Of a stretch of 64,000 nucleotides of DNA, positions 52,031-62,809 are shown piece after piece (the first letter of the stretch is position 1; each line of letters begins with the position of its first letter). The stretch covers positions 124,001-188,000 of the forward strand of contig NZ_PCQA01000001.1 of the NCBI RefSeq assembly GCF_002979915.1, read 5' to 3'. This DNA comes from Arthrobacter sp. MYb213 (lineage in GTDB: Bacteria > Actinomycetota > Actinomycetes > Actinomycetales > Micrococcaceae). The notes under the pieces were generated by a model. That model searched no databases, was not told where the DNA came from, and saw only the letters and a list, made by a program, of their open reading frames with translations. The translations under genes and the position numbers were made by a program.

Positions 52031-52660
52031 ATGGCTGTTTATTCACTGCCTGAATTGCAGTACGACTACGCTGCACTAGAGCCGAACATCTCGGCTCGCA
52101 TTATGGAGCTGCACCACTCGAAGCACCACGCAACTTACGTTGCTGGCGCAAACTCGGCGTTGGAGCAGTTGGCAGAAGCTCGCGAAAAGGGCGAATTCGG
52201 TAACATTCCAAAGCTTTCGAAGGACCTGGCGTTCCACTTGGGTGGACACACCAACCACTCGATCTTCTGGAACAACCTCTCCCCAGAAGGTGGCGACAAG
52301 CCAGTAGGCGAGTTGGCAGCAGCCTTGGACGAGTTCTTCGGCTCGTTCGACGCTTTCCGCGGCCACTTCACCGCTTCGGCCATGAGCCTGCAGGGTTCGG
52401 GTTGGGCAATCCTGGCTTACGAGCCACTGGGTGGTCAGCTGGTCATCGAGCAGCTTTACGATCAGCAGGGCAACGTTCCAGTAGGAACCATCCCGCTGTT
52501 GATGCTGGACATGTGGGAGCACGCCTTCTACCTGGACTACGTCAACGTCAAGGCTGACTACGTCAAGGCCTTCTGGAACATCGTGAACTGGGCAGATGTC
52601 CAGGCACGCTTCGAAGCAGCCCGCACCGGTGCCGCTTCGCTCATCGTTCCAGGTAAATAA
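52031..52660 (+). CDS. sodA: Superoxide dismutase, Mn type
   Basis: Converts superoxide to hydrogen peroxide and oxygen in the cytoplasm. The 209-residue protein has all four metal ligands: His in [10 protein letters not shown], His in [10 protein letters not shown], and Asp/His in [15 protein letters not shown]. The GGH context and the Gln in YDQQGN near residue 145 point to a manganese enzyme rather than iron. ATG 52031 follows GAGGAG by 5 nt; the frame is open a little upstream but lacks the typical N-terminus. A CCGCGG inverted repeat (51978-51997) separates it from whiA. A TerC protein and a Mn-type riboswitch in this window handle the same metal. Confidence 0.95.
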   Translation: MAVYSLPELQYDYAALEPNISARIMELHHSKHHATYVAGANSALEQLAEAREKGEFGNIPKLSKDLAFHLGGHTNHSIFWNNLSPEGGDKPVGELAAALDEFFGSFDAFRGHFTASAMSLQGSGWAILAYEPLGGQLVIEQLYDQQGNVPVGTIPLLMLDMWEHAFYLDYVNVKADYVKAFWNIVNWADVQARFEAARTGAASLIVPGK

Positions 52661-52715
52661 TCTACATTGAATTAACCTTCGGGTAATTCACCTCACATTT
52701 TGCGCGATTATCGCG

Positions 52716-52770
52716 TAGGATGTTACAAGTGTGTTGCGGACCTCGCATTTTTGCGAGGTCCGCAACACAC
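52716..52770 (+). promoter_or_regulatory. gap operon -10 and a 19-bp hairpin at the predicted mRNA 5' end
   Basis: TAGGAT (52716-52721) is a good -10. Seven nucleotides later, at 52729, begins a perfect 19-bp stem (52729-52747 with 52752-52770) with a TTTT loop. No T-run follows the stem, so it is unlikely to be the sodA terminator alone. If the start point is at 52729 the mRNA would begin with this hairpin, 90 nt before the gap Shine-Dalgarno (AGGAG). Confidence 0.6.
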
Positions 52771-52797
52771 GGCACAACGGAGTGTCCTCTTAGATAA

Positions 52798-53868
<1,071 letters not shown>

Positions 53869-53884
53869 TCGATAACCTAGAGAC

Positions 53885-55111
53885 ATGACTTCTCACACTC
53901 TCGACGATTTACTCGCTGACGGTGTCCGCGGGCGGTACGTTTTGGTTCGTAGTGACCTAAACGTACCGCTCGACGGGGCGACCGTAACTGATGATGGACG
54001 CGTCCGCGCGTCTCTTCCGGTGATCACCAAACTGACCGAGGCTGGTGCCAAGGTCATTGTGATGGCGCACCTGGGCCGCCCTAAGGGCCAGGTTGATTCG
54101 AAGTATTCCATCGCGCCGGCCGCACATCGGCTGAACGAGTTATCTGACTTCGAGGTCAGCGTAGCAACCGACGTCGTGGGCGATTCTGCCCGCGAGAGCG
54201 CTGCAGCGTTGACCGAAGGTTCAGTTCTCGTACTTGAAAACGTGCGTTTTGATGCTCGTGAAACCTCCAAGGTGGATGCCGAGCGCGAGGAGTTCGCTAA
54301 GGCATTGACCTTGCTGACCGGCGAAAACGGCGCTTATGTGAACGACGCCTTTGGCGCGGTTCACCGTAAGCACGCTTCGGTCTTCGACATTGCGGCTTTG
54401 CTGCCTAGCTACCAGGGTGACCTTGTCGCCACTGAGATCAAGGTACTGAAGACCCTCACCGAGGCTCCTAAGCGTCCCTACGTTGTTGTCTTGGGTGGTT
54501 CAAAGGTTTCGGACAAGCTTGCAGTAATTGACAACTTGCTTGGCAAGGCCGATCAGTTGCTGATCGGTGGAGGCATGGCATTCACCTTCCTCAAGGCCCA
54601 GGGGCACGCTATTGGCGGATCCTTGCTTGAAGAAGACCAGATTTCGGTCTGCCAGGAATACCTAAGCCGCGCTGAGAAACTAGGCTGCGACATCATTGTT
54701 CCTAGTGACGTGGTGGTGGCCAGCAAGTTTGGTGCCGACGCCGAGCACGAGGTGCTTGATGCCGACAAGATCGAGCAAGCGAGCTTCGGCGCTAACGGTT
54801 TGGGCTTGGACATTGGTCCAAAGTCTGCGGAACTGTTCGCCAGCTACATCACGAGTGCAAACACGGTGTTCTGGAACGGCCCAATGGGCGTCTTCGAAAT
54901 CCCGGCTTTTGCCGAGGGCACCCGCACGGTGGCCCAGGCTCTGGCTGATTCCGAGGCATTCAGCGTAGTAGGCGGTGGCGATTCTGCCGCTGCGGTACGT
55001 GCGTTGGGCTTCTCTGAGGATGATTTCGGCCATATCTCCACTGGTGGCGGAGCGTCGCTGGAATACCTTGAAGGCAAGACCCTGCCCGGTGTTGCCGCTT
55101 TGGAAGGCTAA
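53885..55111 (+). CDS. pgk: Phosphoglycerate kinase
   Basis: Transfers phosphate from 1,3-bisphosphoglycerate to ADP. At 408 residues of normal length; it shows [24 protein letters not shown] near residue 22, MAHLGRPKG near residue 57, the hinge region [14 protein letters not shown] near residue 200 and the C-terminal [14 protein letters not shown] nucleotide loop. It starts 16 nt after gap; TAACCT (53873-53878) ends 6 nt before its ATG, so an additional leaderless pgk transcript from inside the operon is possible. Confidence 0.96.
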   Translation: MTSHTLDDLLADGVRGRYVLVRSDLNVPLDGATVTDDGRVRASLPVITKLTEAGAKVIVMAHLGRPKGQVDSKYSIAPAAHRLNELSDFEVSVATDVVGDSARESAAALTEGSVLVLENVRFDARETSKVDAEREEFAKALTLLTGENGAYVNDAFGAVHRKHASVFDIAALLPSYQGDLVATEIKVLKTLTEAPKRPYVVVLGGSKVSDKLAVIDNLLGKADQLLIGGGMAFTFLKAQGHAIGGSLLEEDQISVCQEYLSRAEKLGCDIIVPSDVVVASKFGADAEHEVLDADKIEQASFGANGLGLDIGPKSAELFASYITSANTVFWNGPMGVFEIPAFAEGTRTVAQALADSEAFSVVGGGDSAAAVRALGFSEDDFGHISTGGGASLEYLEGKTLPGVAALEG

Positions 55112-55114
55112 ATT

Positions 55115-55930
55115 ATGACGATGTCGAATAACGGCGCCTATGTGCGTCAGCCGCTAATTGCCGGCAACTGGAAGATGAACATGGACCACGTCCAGGGCAT
55201 CACTCTGGTGCAGAAATTGGCGTGGACCCTGAAGGATGCACAGCACGACTATGATCGCGCTGAGGTTGCGGTGTTCCCACCGTTTACCGACATCCGTGGT
55301 GTGCAGACCCTGACCCTCGGCGATAAGCTGGACGTCGTTTACGGCGCTCAGGATTTGTCCGCTCAGGATTCGGGTGCGTACACCGGAGAAATCTCCGGTC
55401 AGTTCCTGAACAAGCTCGGCTGCAGCTACGTGCTGGTTGGCCACTCGGAGCGACGTGAGTACCACAACGAGACCAACGCTGTGGTGGCTGCGAAGCTTAC
55501 CGCCGCTTACCGCCACGAGGTAACTCCGGTACTTTGTGTTGGAGAAGGCCTTGAGGTGCGGCAAGCAAGCGAGCATGTTGCCTACACGCTGACACAGCTT
55601 GCCGAGTCGTTGGAAGGCATTACCGCCGAGCAGGCAGCAACCTTGGTTGTTGCTTACGAGCCGGTATGGGCCATTGGAACCGGTGAAGTTGCCGGACCAG
55701 CAGACGCTCAGGAAATGTGTTCCGCGATTCGTGGGGCACTGACGGAGCGTTTCGGTGAAGAAGTTGCGCAGAAGGCGCGCCTGCTTTACGGTGGCAGTGT
55801 CAAGGCTGCAAACGCCGCCGCAATCATGCGTGAACGAGATGTTGATGGCGTGTTGGTCGGTGGTGCTAGCTTGGATGCCGAAGAATTTGCTAATATTGTA
55901 AGGTTCGAGCACCATCTGGTCACCGACTGA
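55115..55930 (+). CDS. tpiA: Triosephosphate isomerase
   Basis: Interconverts dihydroxyacetone phosphate and glyceraldehyde-3-phosphate. The 271-residue barrel has the N-terminal AGNWKMN (Lys), catalytic His in LVGHSERR near residue 107, catalytic Glu in [11 protein letters not shown] near residue 182 and the phosphate loop [14 protein letters not shown] 55115 follows GGAAGG (inside the pgk end) by 7 nt, better than the in-frame ATG at 55121. It lies 3 nt after pgk. Confidence 0.96.
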   Translation: MTMSNNGAYVRQPLIAGNWKMNMDHVQGITLVQKLAWTLKDAQHDYDRAEVAVFPPFTDIRGVQTLTLGDKLDVVYGAQDLSAQDSGAYTGEISGQFLNKLGCSYVLVGHSERREYHNETNAVVAAKLTAAYRHEVTPVLCVGEGLEVRQASEHVAYTLTQLAESLEGITAEQAATLVVAYEPVWAIGTGEVAGPADAQEMCSAIRGALTERFGEEVAQKARLLYGGSVKAANAAAIMRERDVDGVLVGGASLDAEEFANIVRFEHHLVTD

Positions 55931-55952
55931 ATCTAATTAAGGAACCGTCGAC

Positions 55953-56204
55953 TTGGATATCATCAAGATCATTTTGCAAGTACTACTGGGCATTACCAGT
56001 GTCTTGCTAACCCTCCTGATCCTGCTTCATAAGGGTCGAGGCGGCGGTATGTCCGACATGTTCGGTGGCGGCATGACCAGCTCGATGGGTTCGTCGGGTG
56101 TTGCCGAGCGCAACCTGAACCGAATTACCATTATTCTCGGTCTGGTCTGGGGCGCCGTTATTATCGGTCTGGCGCTAGTGATGCGATTTAGCGTCGAGTC
56201 ATAA
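55953..56204 (+). CDS. secG: Preprotein translocase subunit SecG
   Basis: Small subunit of the SecYEG export channel. The 83-residue protein has two membrane segments (about 4-24 and 59-78) joined by the Gly/Met-rich loop GRGGGMSDMFGGG that is diagnostic for SecG. The start is a TTG at 55953, supported by AAGGA upstream and by the family N-terminus. Last gene of the gap operon; a terminator follows 8 nt later. Confidence 0.94.
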   Translation: MDIIKIILQVLLGITSVLLTLLILLHKGRGGGMSDMFGGGMTSSMGSSGVAERNLNRITIILGLVWGAVIIGLALVMRFSVES

Positions 56205-56212
56205 GCGACTAA

Positions 56213-56252
56213 AATTCGAGGGTCCCACACAAGTGGGACCCTCGAATTCGTT
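56213..56252. terminator. Bidirectional terminator between secG and ktrA
   Basis: A perfect 16-bp stem (56213-56228 with 56233-56248) with loop ACAA. A short T-run follows on the minus strand (complement of 56211-56214) and TTCGTT on the plus strand, so it can end both convergent operons. Confidence 0.85.
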
Positions 56253-56275
56253 AAAAGTGATGCTGCTTCATGCTG

Positions 56276-56998
56276 CTAACGAAGCTGTCCAAACCGGTCA
56301 GTATCAACGGTGGAGCCTAACACCAGCACCCGATCGCCTTCATTGAGTACGGTGTCTACATCGGTGTTCTGCCAAATACCAGCTCCACTAGCTTTGGCTG
56401 CGATGGTCACCCGGTACTTTTTTCTTGTCTGAGTTTCGCTCAGCGGAATCCCGCAGAGAGACTTTGGTGCCAACATTTTAACCATGGCGTATCCGGGGTC
56501 TACTTCCAGATAGTCCATGATTGACCCGCGGACCAGGTGGGCCACCCGGCGGCCCATGTCTTTTTCTGGATAGACGATGTGGTTAACGCCGAGTTGCTCA
56601 AGTATCAGCCCATGCCTGTCATCTTGCGCTTTTGCCCAAATCAGTGGAATCTTCATGCTCACAAGTAGTGAACAGCAAAGGATTGAGGACTGTAGGTGGC
56701 TACCTACGGCAACCACCACACGGTCAAAGTCATGGATGGCGAGCTGCTCAAGAACCTCACGGCGTGAGGCATCGGCCTTAACTACCTGCGTCAATTCGCC
56801 ATTGAGTGCCTGGACATTGTCCTCATGTTGGTCAATGCCCAAAACATGAGTCCCGGTTTTCATTAGCTCTAACGCGAGTGAACTGCCAAAGCGGCCCAAC
56901 CCGATCACTGCCACCGAATCGGCGGTGGAGGTAATCTTTGACTCTGAATGGAAATTTAGTAACTTAGCCAATGGCCGGCCTTTCTTTGGGAAGCTCAT
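56276..56998 (-). CDS. Potassium uptake regulatory subunit, TrkA/KtrA family
   Basis: Cytoplasmic gating ring subunit that regulates the KtrB-like channel in response to nucleotides. The 240-residue protein has an RCK-N Rossmann domain with VAVIGLGRFGSSLALEL near residue 28 and the acidic VLGIDQHE that ends strand 2, followed by an RCK-C domain near 160-240. It carries a 25-residue N-terminal extension. Its start lies 35 nt inside the end of the upstream channel gene, an unusually long overlap that suggests coupled translation of the two subunits. Confidence 0.92.
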   Translation of the reverse strand: MSFPKKGRPLAKLLNFHSESKITSTADSVAVIGLGRFGSSLALELMKTGTHVLGIDQHEDNVQALNGELTQVVKADASRREVLEQLAIHDFDRVVVAVGSHLQSSILCCSLLVSMKIPLIWAKAQDDRHGLILEQLGVNHIVYPEKDMGRRVAHLVRGSIMDYLEVDPGYAMVKMLAPKSLCGIPLSETQTRKKYRVTIAAKASGAGIWQNTDVDTVLNEGDRVLVLGSTVDTDRFGQLR

Positions 56999-58334
56999 AG
57001 AGAGCCTTACGATTGCGCAGGGCTAGTGCGGAGCCGAGAGATAGCACTCCTACGCGCCCCAGGTACATCAGAGCTATCAGCACTACCTTGGCTTCATCTG
57101 GTAGGTCAGGGGTGATGCCCGTACTTAGCCCGACGGTGCCAAAAGCCGACGTCACCTCGAAGAGGCAACGATCCAGTGAGTAGTCCGTAAATAACACTAA
57201 GCACATGGTCCCGGCAAAAACTGCTGCGGCACCCAATAGTGCAACGGTGAGCGCTTGACGATGGACCGAACGTGAGAGTCGTTTGCCCAACACATTGACG
57301 GCAGCATCTCCACGTAGCTCGGTAATGATAATGAATGCCAAGACCGCAGCTGTCGTGATCTTGATGCCACCAGCGGTACCCGCCGGTCCGCCGCCGATAA
57401 ACATGAGCACATCCATGCCCAGCCAGGTTGCCGGATGCATGGCCCCGATGTCGATGGAGTTGAATCCCGCGGTACGTGTTTGCACTGATTGGAAGAATCC
57501 GGCCAAGAGTCGACCTGCTGGATCCAGTGCTCCGAGCGTCTTGGGGTTGTTCCATTCCATGACGGTGATGAATGCGGTGCCACCAATGAGCAGAATCGCT
57601 GTCATTAGCAAGACCAGTCGAGTATTCATACTCCATTTCAGGGTGTTTGAACCGTAACGGCGCAGTTGGACGAGTACGGGAAAGCCCAGGCCGCCGAGGA
57701 TGATGGCAAAGCTGATCGGTAGGCTAATCCACGGGTCGTCAACGAAGCCCATGAGATTATCCGTGTACAAGGCAAAGCCAGCATTGTTAAAGGCCGATAT
57801 CGCATGGAATGCGCCATGCCACATTGCCATCGGCAAACTGTGGTCGTAGCTAAGCCAGAACCGGATGGTCAACACTGTGGCCGTGAGCGCTTCGATGGAC
57901 AGGGACAGCAGTAACACCGTCTTAGCGGCGGTGCGGATATCTTGCCCACTGAGCGCGCTGCTTTCACGTTGGCTGGAAAGCCGGGTCAGTGTGCCAATTT
58001 TTCCCATCAGCAGCATGCTCAGCAGCGAGGCGACGAGCATGATCCCTAAGCCGCCGAGCTGGATCAGCACAATGATCACGATTTTGCCGAACAGCGTGTA
58101 GTAGGTCGCCGTGTCCACCACGGTCAACCCGGTCACGCAGACTGCGGAAGTCGCGGTGAAGATCGCATCGATTAAAGAAGTGAAGTGACCTTCGTTGTGC
58201 GCCCATGGAGTAGCTAGCAACAAGCCACCGACAAGAATCGCACCGAGGAACCCCAACGCGACGACCTGGGCAGGTTTTGCCAGTGAATTTTGTCCCCGGG
58301 AGTGAGGGGGTCTAGAAGAATCTGCGCGCATCAT
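56964..58334 (-). CDS. Potassium channel subunit, TrkH/KtrB family
   Basis: Membrane channel for potassium uptake. The 456-residue protein has the four pore-loop repeats of the family with single-glycine filters: AVCVTGLTVVD near residue 65, SAFNNAGFALY near 185, QTRTAGFNSID near 290 and FGTVGLSTG near 405. About ten hydrophobic segments surround them. The start is ATG 58334 or the next codon, ATG 58331. It overlaps the gene of its regulatory subunit and forms a Ktr-type two-component uptake system with it. Confidence 0.93.
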   Translation of the reverse strand: MMRADSSRPPHSRGQNSLAKPAQVVALGFLGAILVGGLLLATPWAHNEGHFTSLIDAIFTATSAVCVTGLTVVDTATYYTLFGKIVIIVLIQLGGLGIMLVASLLSMLLMGKIGTLTRLSSQRESSALSGQDIRTAAKTVLLLSLSIEALTATVLTIRFWLSYDHSLPMAMWHGAFHAISAFNNAGFALYTDNLMGFVDDPWISLPISFAIILGGLGFPVLVQLRRYGSNTLKWSMNTRLVLLMTAILLIGGTAFITVMEWNNPKTLGALDPAGRLLAGFFQSVQTRTAGFNSIDIGAMHPATWLGMDVLMFIGGGPAGTAGGIKITTAAVLAFIIITELRGDAAVNVLGKRLSRSVHRQALTVALLGAAAVFAGTMCLVLFTDYSLDRCLFEVTSAFGTVGLSTGITPDLPDEAKVVLIALMYLGRVGVLSLGSALALRNRKALYELPKERPAIG

Positions 58335-58560
58335 TTCACATCGTTCGAAGTTGCATCGTGCTTATGCGCGAGCGGGAGTAACGAATGAAATCCTACGCCT
58401 GAACCGGGTTTTGTCTAGTGTGATTTGCAGCTCATATTATCGGATCTGCTGGCGAAGTGCCAAATGTTTTTCAGGCCCCGATTGTCAACCTTCTGCGTTG
58501 TTCTTGCAGGCTTCCGTAGCGCTAGTTTTGTATCCGATTATGCTTCGCTGACGCGCTAGG

Positions 58561-59544
58561 TTAGCTAAGTGCACTGTCCACGAGTTCAGCAACGCGTTGT
58601 GCAGTACCCCAGGAGAGGGTCACACCCGCTCCGCCATGGCCGTAGGCAGCCACCACTGGTAGCCGGTGGCCCGAAACAAGTTCTAGACGGATGCTTGCTC
58701 GTGCCGGACGTAAACCAACCTTGTGCTCCAAAACTTGTAGTCCTGCCAGTTCCGGCACCAGCGCGGTGGCCCGACGAAGAATTTGCGTCGCGGTCTTTGG
58801 ATCAACTTCTTGGTTCCAGTCGTGTGCGGTGTCCGTGCCGCCGACAATAATGTCCTCTCGGCGCGGAATGATGTAGCTAACACCCTCCGGATAGTCATCG
58901 TCGCACAACCAATTTCTCAGATTATTTGTGTTCGCTAGTCGCAGGACCTGGCCACGTATTGGATACACCGTATCGTCGTCGCCCAATAATTCTCCGCCAC
59001 GCAACCCACCGGCAATCACCACCACATCGGCATCATGCTCAAGCTCTTTTAAATCCTTGATGGTCTGACGGATAAAAGTAACCCCTAGCTTTGCCACCTC
59101 GTTTTTTAGCCACAACAGGTAGGTGCTCATGGTGATGATGGGAACCGTTGCGTAGGCTCCGCCGAAGGCGCCTTCAGGCAGATCTGCGGGGAGTGCCTCA
59201 CTCACGTTTGCCACGATTTTTGTCCAAGACCGGTCAGCTCCGGGAACATGGTCGACGTTTAGTCCGGTGCGCAAATCTACCCCGGTCTCGGCGATGTGAG
59301 CTAGTTTCTCGAAGCGCGCCAGGGAACGGGCAAGTAACAGGTCCGCGGCGGGGGAGTTTTCCGAATGGTAGGGGAACCAAATGGCTGCGGCTACCGCCGA
59401 GACGGTTTCTAAGCTGTCTTGATCGGCGATCACGGTGACGTGGTGGCCGGCACTTGCTAACTCGTAGGCGCTGGATAATCCAATGACGCCGGCGCCGATC
59501 ACCGTAATTCGAGTGGGCTGTGCTGAATGTGTTTGGGTGCTCAA
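58561..59544 (-). CDS. FAD-dependent oxidoreductase, D-amino-acid oxidase-like
   Basis: A 327-residue flavoenzyme that would oxidise D-amino acids to imino acids with production of hydrogen peroxide. It has the FAD-binding ITVIGAGVIGLSSAYEL at the N-terminus, VVIAGGLRGGELL, and the DAO C-terminal signature VGLRPARASIRLE near residue 280 plus AAYGHGGAGVTLSWG. The start is a TTG at 59544 preceded by GAAAGGA 6 nt upstream, the best Shine-Dalgarno of the frame. It lies downstream of the pentose phosphate operon, separated by a hairpin. Exact substrate uncertain. Confidence 0.88.
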   Translation of the reverse strand: MSTQTHSAQPTRITVIGAGVIGLSSAYELASAGHHVTVIADQDSLETVSAVAAAIWFPYHSENSPAADLLLARSLARFEKLAHIAETGVDLRTGLNVDHVPGADRSWTKIVANVSEALPADLPEGAFGGAYATVPIITMSTYLLWLKNEVAKLGVTFIRQTIKDLKELEHDADVVVIAGGLRGGELLGDDDTVYPIRGQVLRLANTNNLRNWLCDDDYPEGVSYIIPRREDIIVGGTDTAHDWNQEVDPKTATQILRRATALVPELAGLQVLEHKVGLRPARASIRLELVSGHRLPVVAAYGHGGAGVTLSWGTAQRVAELVDSALS

Positions 59545-59562
59545 GGGAAGTCCTTTCAAATC

Positions 59563-59606
59563 ACAAAGACCGGTGCTTCTCACGCATGAGAAACACCGGT
59601 CTTTGT
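59563..59606 (-). terminator. Hairpin ending the pgi-zwf-opcA-pgl operon
   Basis: ACAAAGACCGGTG (59563-59575) pairs with CACCGGTCTTTGT (59594-59606), with an inner TTCTCA/TGAGAA stem. On the minus strand it lies 6 nt below the pgl stop; the T-run is interrupted (TTTGTGATTT). Confidence 0.75.
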
Positions 59607-59612
59607 TTGCGC

Positions 59613-60353
59613 TTAGAGTAGCGTGGCCGCGCTACGGTCAATCAACCAGCGAGTGGCCTCGGTGCCTTGAACGGCACTAGCTGGCACCGCCAACTCGTTG
59701 ACCTCGTGCTGGGCTGCTGCTAAGGCTGGAGCTTTCTCCGCACCAGAGACCAGTAACCACACCTCACGGGCGGTGTTGATGGTGCTCATGGTCAGCGACA
59801 CCCGATGTGGTGGTGGCTTGGGGGAGTCATGTACCGCAATCGCGCCGAGATGCTCTGCCCGAGTGAGATTCGGGAACAATGACGCGACGTGCGAGTCCGG
59901 GCCCATGCCCAGCATCAATACATCAAACACCGGATTTGCGGCACCTTCGCTGGCTTCCTCGGCCAGCAACTGCGTGTAGGCGGTTGCCGCGTCCTCGGCG
60001 CTTGCGTAGGAGTCACTATCACCCATCATGTGTACGTTACCGCGGTCAGGGCCCAGTGCGTCCAAGGCAGTGAATAACGGTTCGGCCTGCACCGCGTTGC
60101 GGTCTGCGCTGTCGGCGGCGACAAATCGTTCATCGCCCCACCAGAAGTGGACGGCGGACCAGTTCACCGAGACGTTTGCCGGGTTCTGCGCCACGGCAAC
60201 CAGCGTCGCAATGCCCAGCGAACCGCCGGTCACAACCACGTGGGCCACTCCGCGAGCGGCAAGTGCGTCGGCGATCGTGGTAATCAATCGGGCGGCGATA
60301 CCTTGTGCGGTGGCATGGGCATCTTCATGGATGACAATTTGTCTAGCGATCAC
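59613..60353 (-). CDS. pgl: 6-phosphogluconolactonase
   Basis: Hydrolyses 6-phosphogluconolactone to 6-phosphogluconate, second step of the oxidative pentose phosphate pathway. The 246-residue protein of the DevB/SOL type shows VVVTGGSLGIATL near residue 40, VHFWWGDERFVAADSADRN near residue 68 and VLMLGMGPDSHVASLFP near residue 145. GTG 60353 is the start; it lies 11 nt inside the end of opcA. Last gene of the operon. Confidence 0.93.
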   Translation of the reverse strand: MIARQIVIHEDAHATAQGIAARLITTIADALAARGVAHVVVTGGSLGIATLVAVAQNPANVSVNWSAVHFWWGDERFVAADSADRNAVQAEPLFTALDALGPDRGNVHMMGDSDSYASAEDAATAYTQLLAEEASEGAANPVFDVLMLGMGPDSHVASLFPNLTRAEHLGAIAVHDSPKPPPHRVSLTMSTINTAREVWLLVSGAEKAPALAAAQHEVNELAVPASAVQGTEATRWLIDRSAATLL

Positions 60354-61284
60354 TGGAACGGATGCTCCTTAGGTTGGTCAAGGTAAGTCCACGGGTGATG
60401 ACCTCACCAAAAACGTCGTCGGCGTCAAGCCGGCGCATTTCTTCGGCCAAACACTCGGCGACCGAACGGCGTGGCAGCGAGATTCGCTGGGGTGCTGAGC
60501 CAGGTAGGTACAGATGTGCCACGGCTCCGGAAGGGCGTGAAAGTTCCACATCCCCGCCCTCGCGGGTGAGTCGGACGCTAGATAGACCACCGGTGGACTT
60601 ATCCGCCGCGATAGTTACCGGAACCTCCAGGCACATGGTCAGCCAGGCCGCCAGCAGCGAGGTGGACGGTGAGTTTTCTGAGCCTTTTACGGTGATGCCC
60701 GTCAAGCCGTCGGTGCCGATCAAATCAATGATGCTGGCAAGCTGTGCACGCCACAGGGTGATGCGCGTCCACGCAAGATCGGTGTCTCCAGCCCGGTAGG
60801 TGCTGGCCCGTTGGAACAACGCCTCGGTGGGGTCGCTGGTCTCATTGGAGTCAGTGATCCGTCGGTGGGCGAGTTTGCCCAGCGCGGTGTTGTATGGATC
60901 TGCTGGAACCCCGTGTGGCCACCAAGCAACAATCGGGGCATCTGGCAGTAACAGCGCCGAGATTAACGCTTCATCTGCGGCCATATTAGGGCCGTGCGTG
61001 CGCATCACGATGACCTCGGACGCTCCGGCGTCTCCGCCGACGCGGATCTGTACGTCCAGACGATTTTCGCCCTTTTCAGAACCGCGCACCACGACAATAA
61101 TTCGGCAGGGGTGCTCACGGCTTGCGAGGTTGGCCGCCTCGATGGCATTCTCCGCGAAACCTTCACGAGTAATGACTACCAAGGTCAGCACCCGAGACAA
61201 TGCCACCACACCGTGGGTGCGGCGCGAAGAGATCAGCTTTTTAGCCACCTTATTGGTGGTTGTATTGGGAAGATCAATCATCAT
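60343..61284 (-). CDS. opcA: Glucose-6-phosphate dehydrogenase assembly protein OpcA
   Basis: Actinobacterial and cyanobacterial helper needed for full activity and redox control of glucose-6-phosphate dehydrogenase. The 313-residue protein has the family N-terminus MIDLPNTTTNKVAKKL and the central LLLPDAPIVAWWPHGVPADP. ATG 61284 overlaps the zwf stop as ATGA and is followed by another ATG; a GTG four codons upstream is less likely. Position between zwf and pgl is diagnostic. Confidence 0.93.
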   Translation of the reverse strand: MMIDLPNTTTNKVAKKLISSRRTHGVVALSRVLTLVVITREGFAENAIEAANLASREHPCRIIVVVRGSEKGENRLDVQIRVGGDAGASEVIVMRTHGPNMAADEALISALLLPDAPIVAWWPHGVPADPYNTALGKLAHRRITDSNETSDPTEALFQRASTYRAGDTDLAWTRITLWRAQLASIIDLIGTDGLTGITVKGSENSPSTSLLAAWLTMCLEVPVTIAADKSTGGLSSVRLTREGGDVELSRPSGAVAHLYLPGSAPQRISLPRRSVAECLAEEMRRLDADDVFGEVITRGLTLTNLRSIRSSDR

Positions 61285-62801
61285 GGTCGTCGCCACGTCC
61301 TTCCATCTTTGGCCATCAGCTCATCCGCGCTGGCCGGACCCCAAGAGCCTGGAAGATAAGGATCTGGTTGCTCGGGTTGCGCTGCCCAATACTCTTCGAA
61401 TGGGTCAAGGATGCGCCAAGACTGCTCAACTTCTTCGTGGCGGGGGAACAACGGTGGTTCGCCCAATAACACATCAAGAATTAAACGTTCGTAGGCTTCC
61501 GGGGAAGACTCGGTGAACGCGTTGCCGTAGCCGAAGTCCATGGTGACATCGCGGATTTCCATCTGGGTGCCTGGCACCTTAGAGGAGAAACGGATAGTGG
61601 CGCCTTCATCTGGCTGCACGCGGATGACAAACGCGTTTTGACCAAACTCGTCATCGGCGTGATCTGTGAACAGCAGGTTTGGTGCACGTTTAAAGACCAC
61701 CGCGATCTCGGTGACGCGGCGGCCTAGACGTTTGCCTGCACGCAGGTAGAACGGGACACCATTCCAGCGACGGGTATTGATGTTTAGGCGGACCGCAGCG
61801 AATGTTTCGGTCTTGGAAAGCGGGTTAAAACCTTCTTCATCCAAGAAGCCGACTACTTCCTCGCCACCCTGCCACCCGGAAGTGTACTGGCCACGAGCAC
61901 TAGCCTGACCCAAATCCTCAGGTAGCTGAACGGCGGTGAGTACCTTTTCCTTTTCGCTGCGCAGGTGATCGGCGTTGAAGGAAATAGGTTCCTCCATGGC
62001 GGTCAGTGCGAGCAGCTGGAGCAGGTGGTTCTGGATGACGTCGCGGGCTGCGCCCACGCCGTCGTAGTAGCTTGCACGTCCACCAATGCCGATATCCTCG
62101 GCCATGGTGATCTGCACGTGGTCCACGTACTTGTTGTTCCACAGTGGCTCGAACATCTGGTTTCCGAAGCGCAATGCCAGGAGGTTCTGCACTGTTTCTT
62201 TACCCAGGTAGTGGTCGATGCGGAAGACCGAATCGGCCGGGAACACCGATTCAACGATTTCGTTCAGTTCCCTGGCACTTTGTAGGTCATGGCCGAAAGG
62301 CTTCTCAATGACTACGCGTTCCCAGCCCGGGTTCTCATCCTTGGCGAGTTTATGCTCGGACAGCTTCTGGCAGACTACGTCGAACCAGCTCGGTGGGATG
62401 GAAAGGTAAAACGCGTGGTTTCGCCCGGTGGACCGGGAATCTGCCAGCTCGTCGAGGGTCTCTGCGAGCTTTTCATAGGCATTGTCATCGTCGAAGGCGC
62501 CGGAAATGAAGCGCATTCCGGCGGCCAGCTGGTCAAAGACCGTCTCGTTAAACGGGGTTCGCGCACTGGCCAAGATCCATTCGCGAGCCTGGTTGGTGAA
62601 GTCTTCTGCCGTCCAGTCGCGGCGGCCGAAGCCGACAATGGCAAAGTTTGGGGGTAGTAGGCCGCGGTTGGCCAAGTCATAGACCGCGGGCATAAGTTTT
62701 TTGCGGGCCAGGTCGCCGGTGATTCCGAAGAACACCAGCGCGCCCGGACCGGCGATGCGGTTAAGCCGCCGGTCGCGGGCGTCGCGAAGTGGATTACTCA
62801 T
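61281..62801 (-). CDS. zwf: Glucose-6-phosphate 1-dehydrogenase
   Basis: NADP-dependent entry enzyme of the oxidative pentose phosphate pathway. The 506-residue protein has the dinucleotide loop FGITGDLARKKL near residue 27, VVIEKPFGHD near residue 170 and the active-site RIDHYLGKETVQN near residue 200. It starts 8 nt after the pgi stop with no clear Shine-Dalgarno, implying translational coupling to pgi, and overlaps opcA by 4 nt. Confidence 0.96.
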   Translation of the reverse strand: MSNPLRDARDRRLNRIAGPGALVFFGITGDLARKKLMPAVYDLANRGLLPPNFAIVGFGRRDWTAEDFTNQAREWILASARTPFNETVFDQLAAGMRFISGAFDDDNAYEKLAETLDELADSRSTGRNHAFYLSIPPSWFDVVCQKLSEHKLAKDENPGWERVVIEKPFGHDLQSARELNEIVESVFPADSVFRIDHYLGKETVQNLLALRFGNQMFEPLWNNKYVDHVQITMAEDIGIGGRASYYDGVGAARDVIQNHLLQLLALTAMEEPISFNADHLRSEKEKVLTAVQLPEDLGQASARGQYTSGWQGGEEVVGFLDEEGFNPLSKTETFAAVRLNINTRRWNGVPFYLRAGKRLGRRVTEIAVVFKRAPNLLFTDHADDEFGQNAFVIRVQPDEGATIRFSSKVPGTQMEIRDVTMDFGYGNAFTESSPEAYERLILDVLLGEPPLFPRHEEVEQSWRILDPFEEYWAAQPEQPDPYLPGSWGPASADELMAKDGRTWRRP

Positions 62802-62809
62802 ATTTTTTG

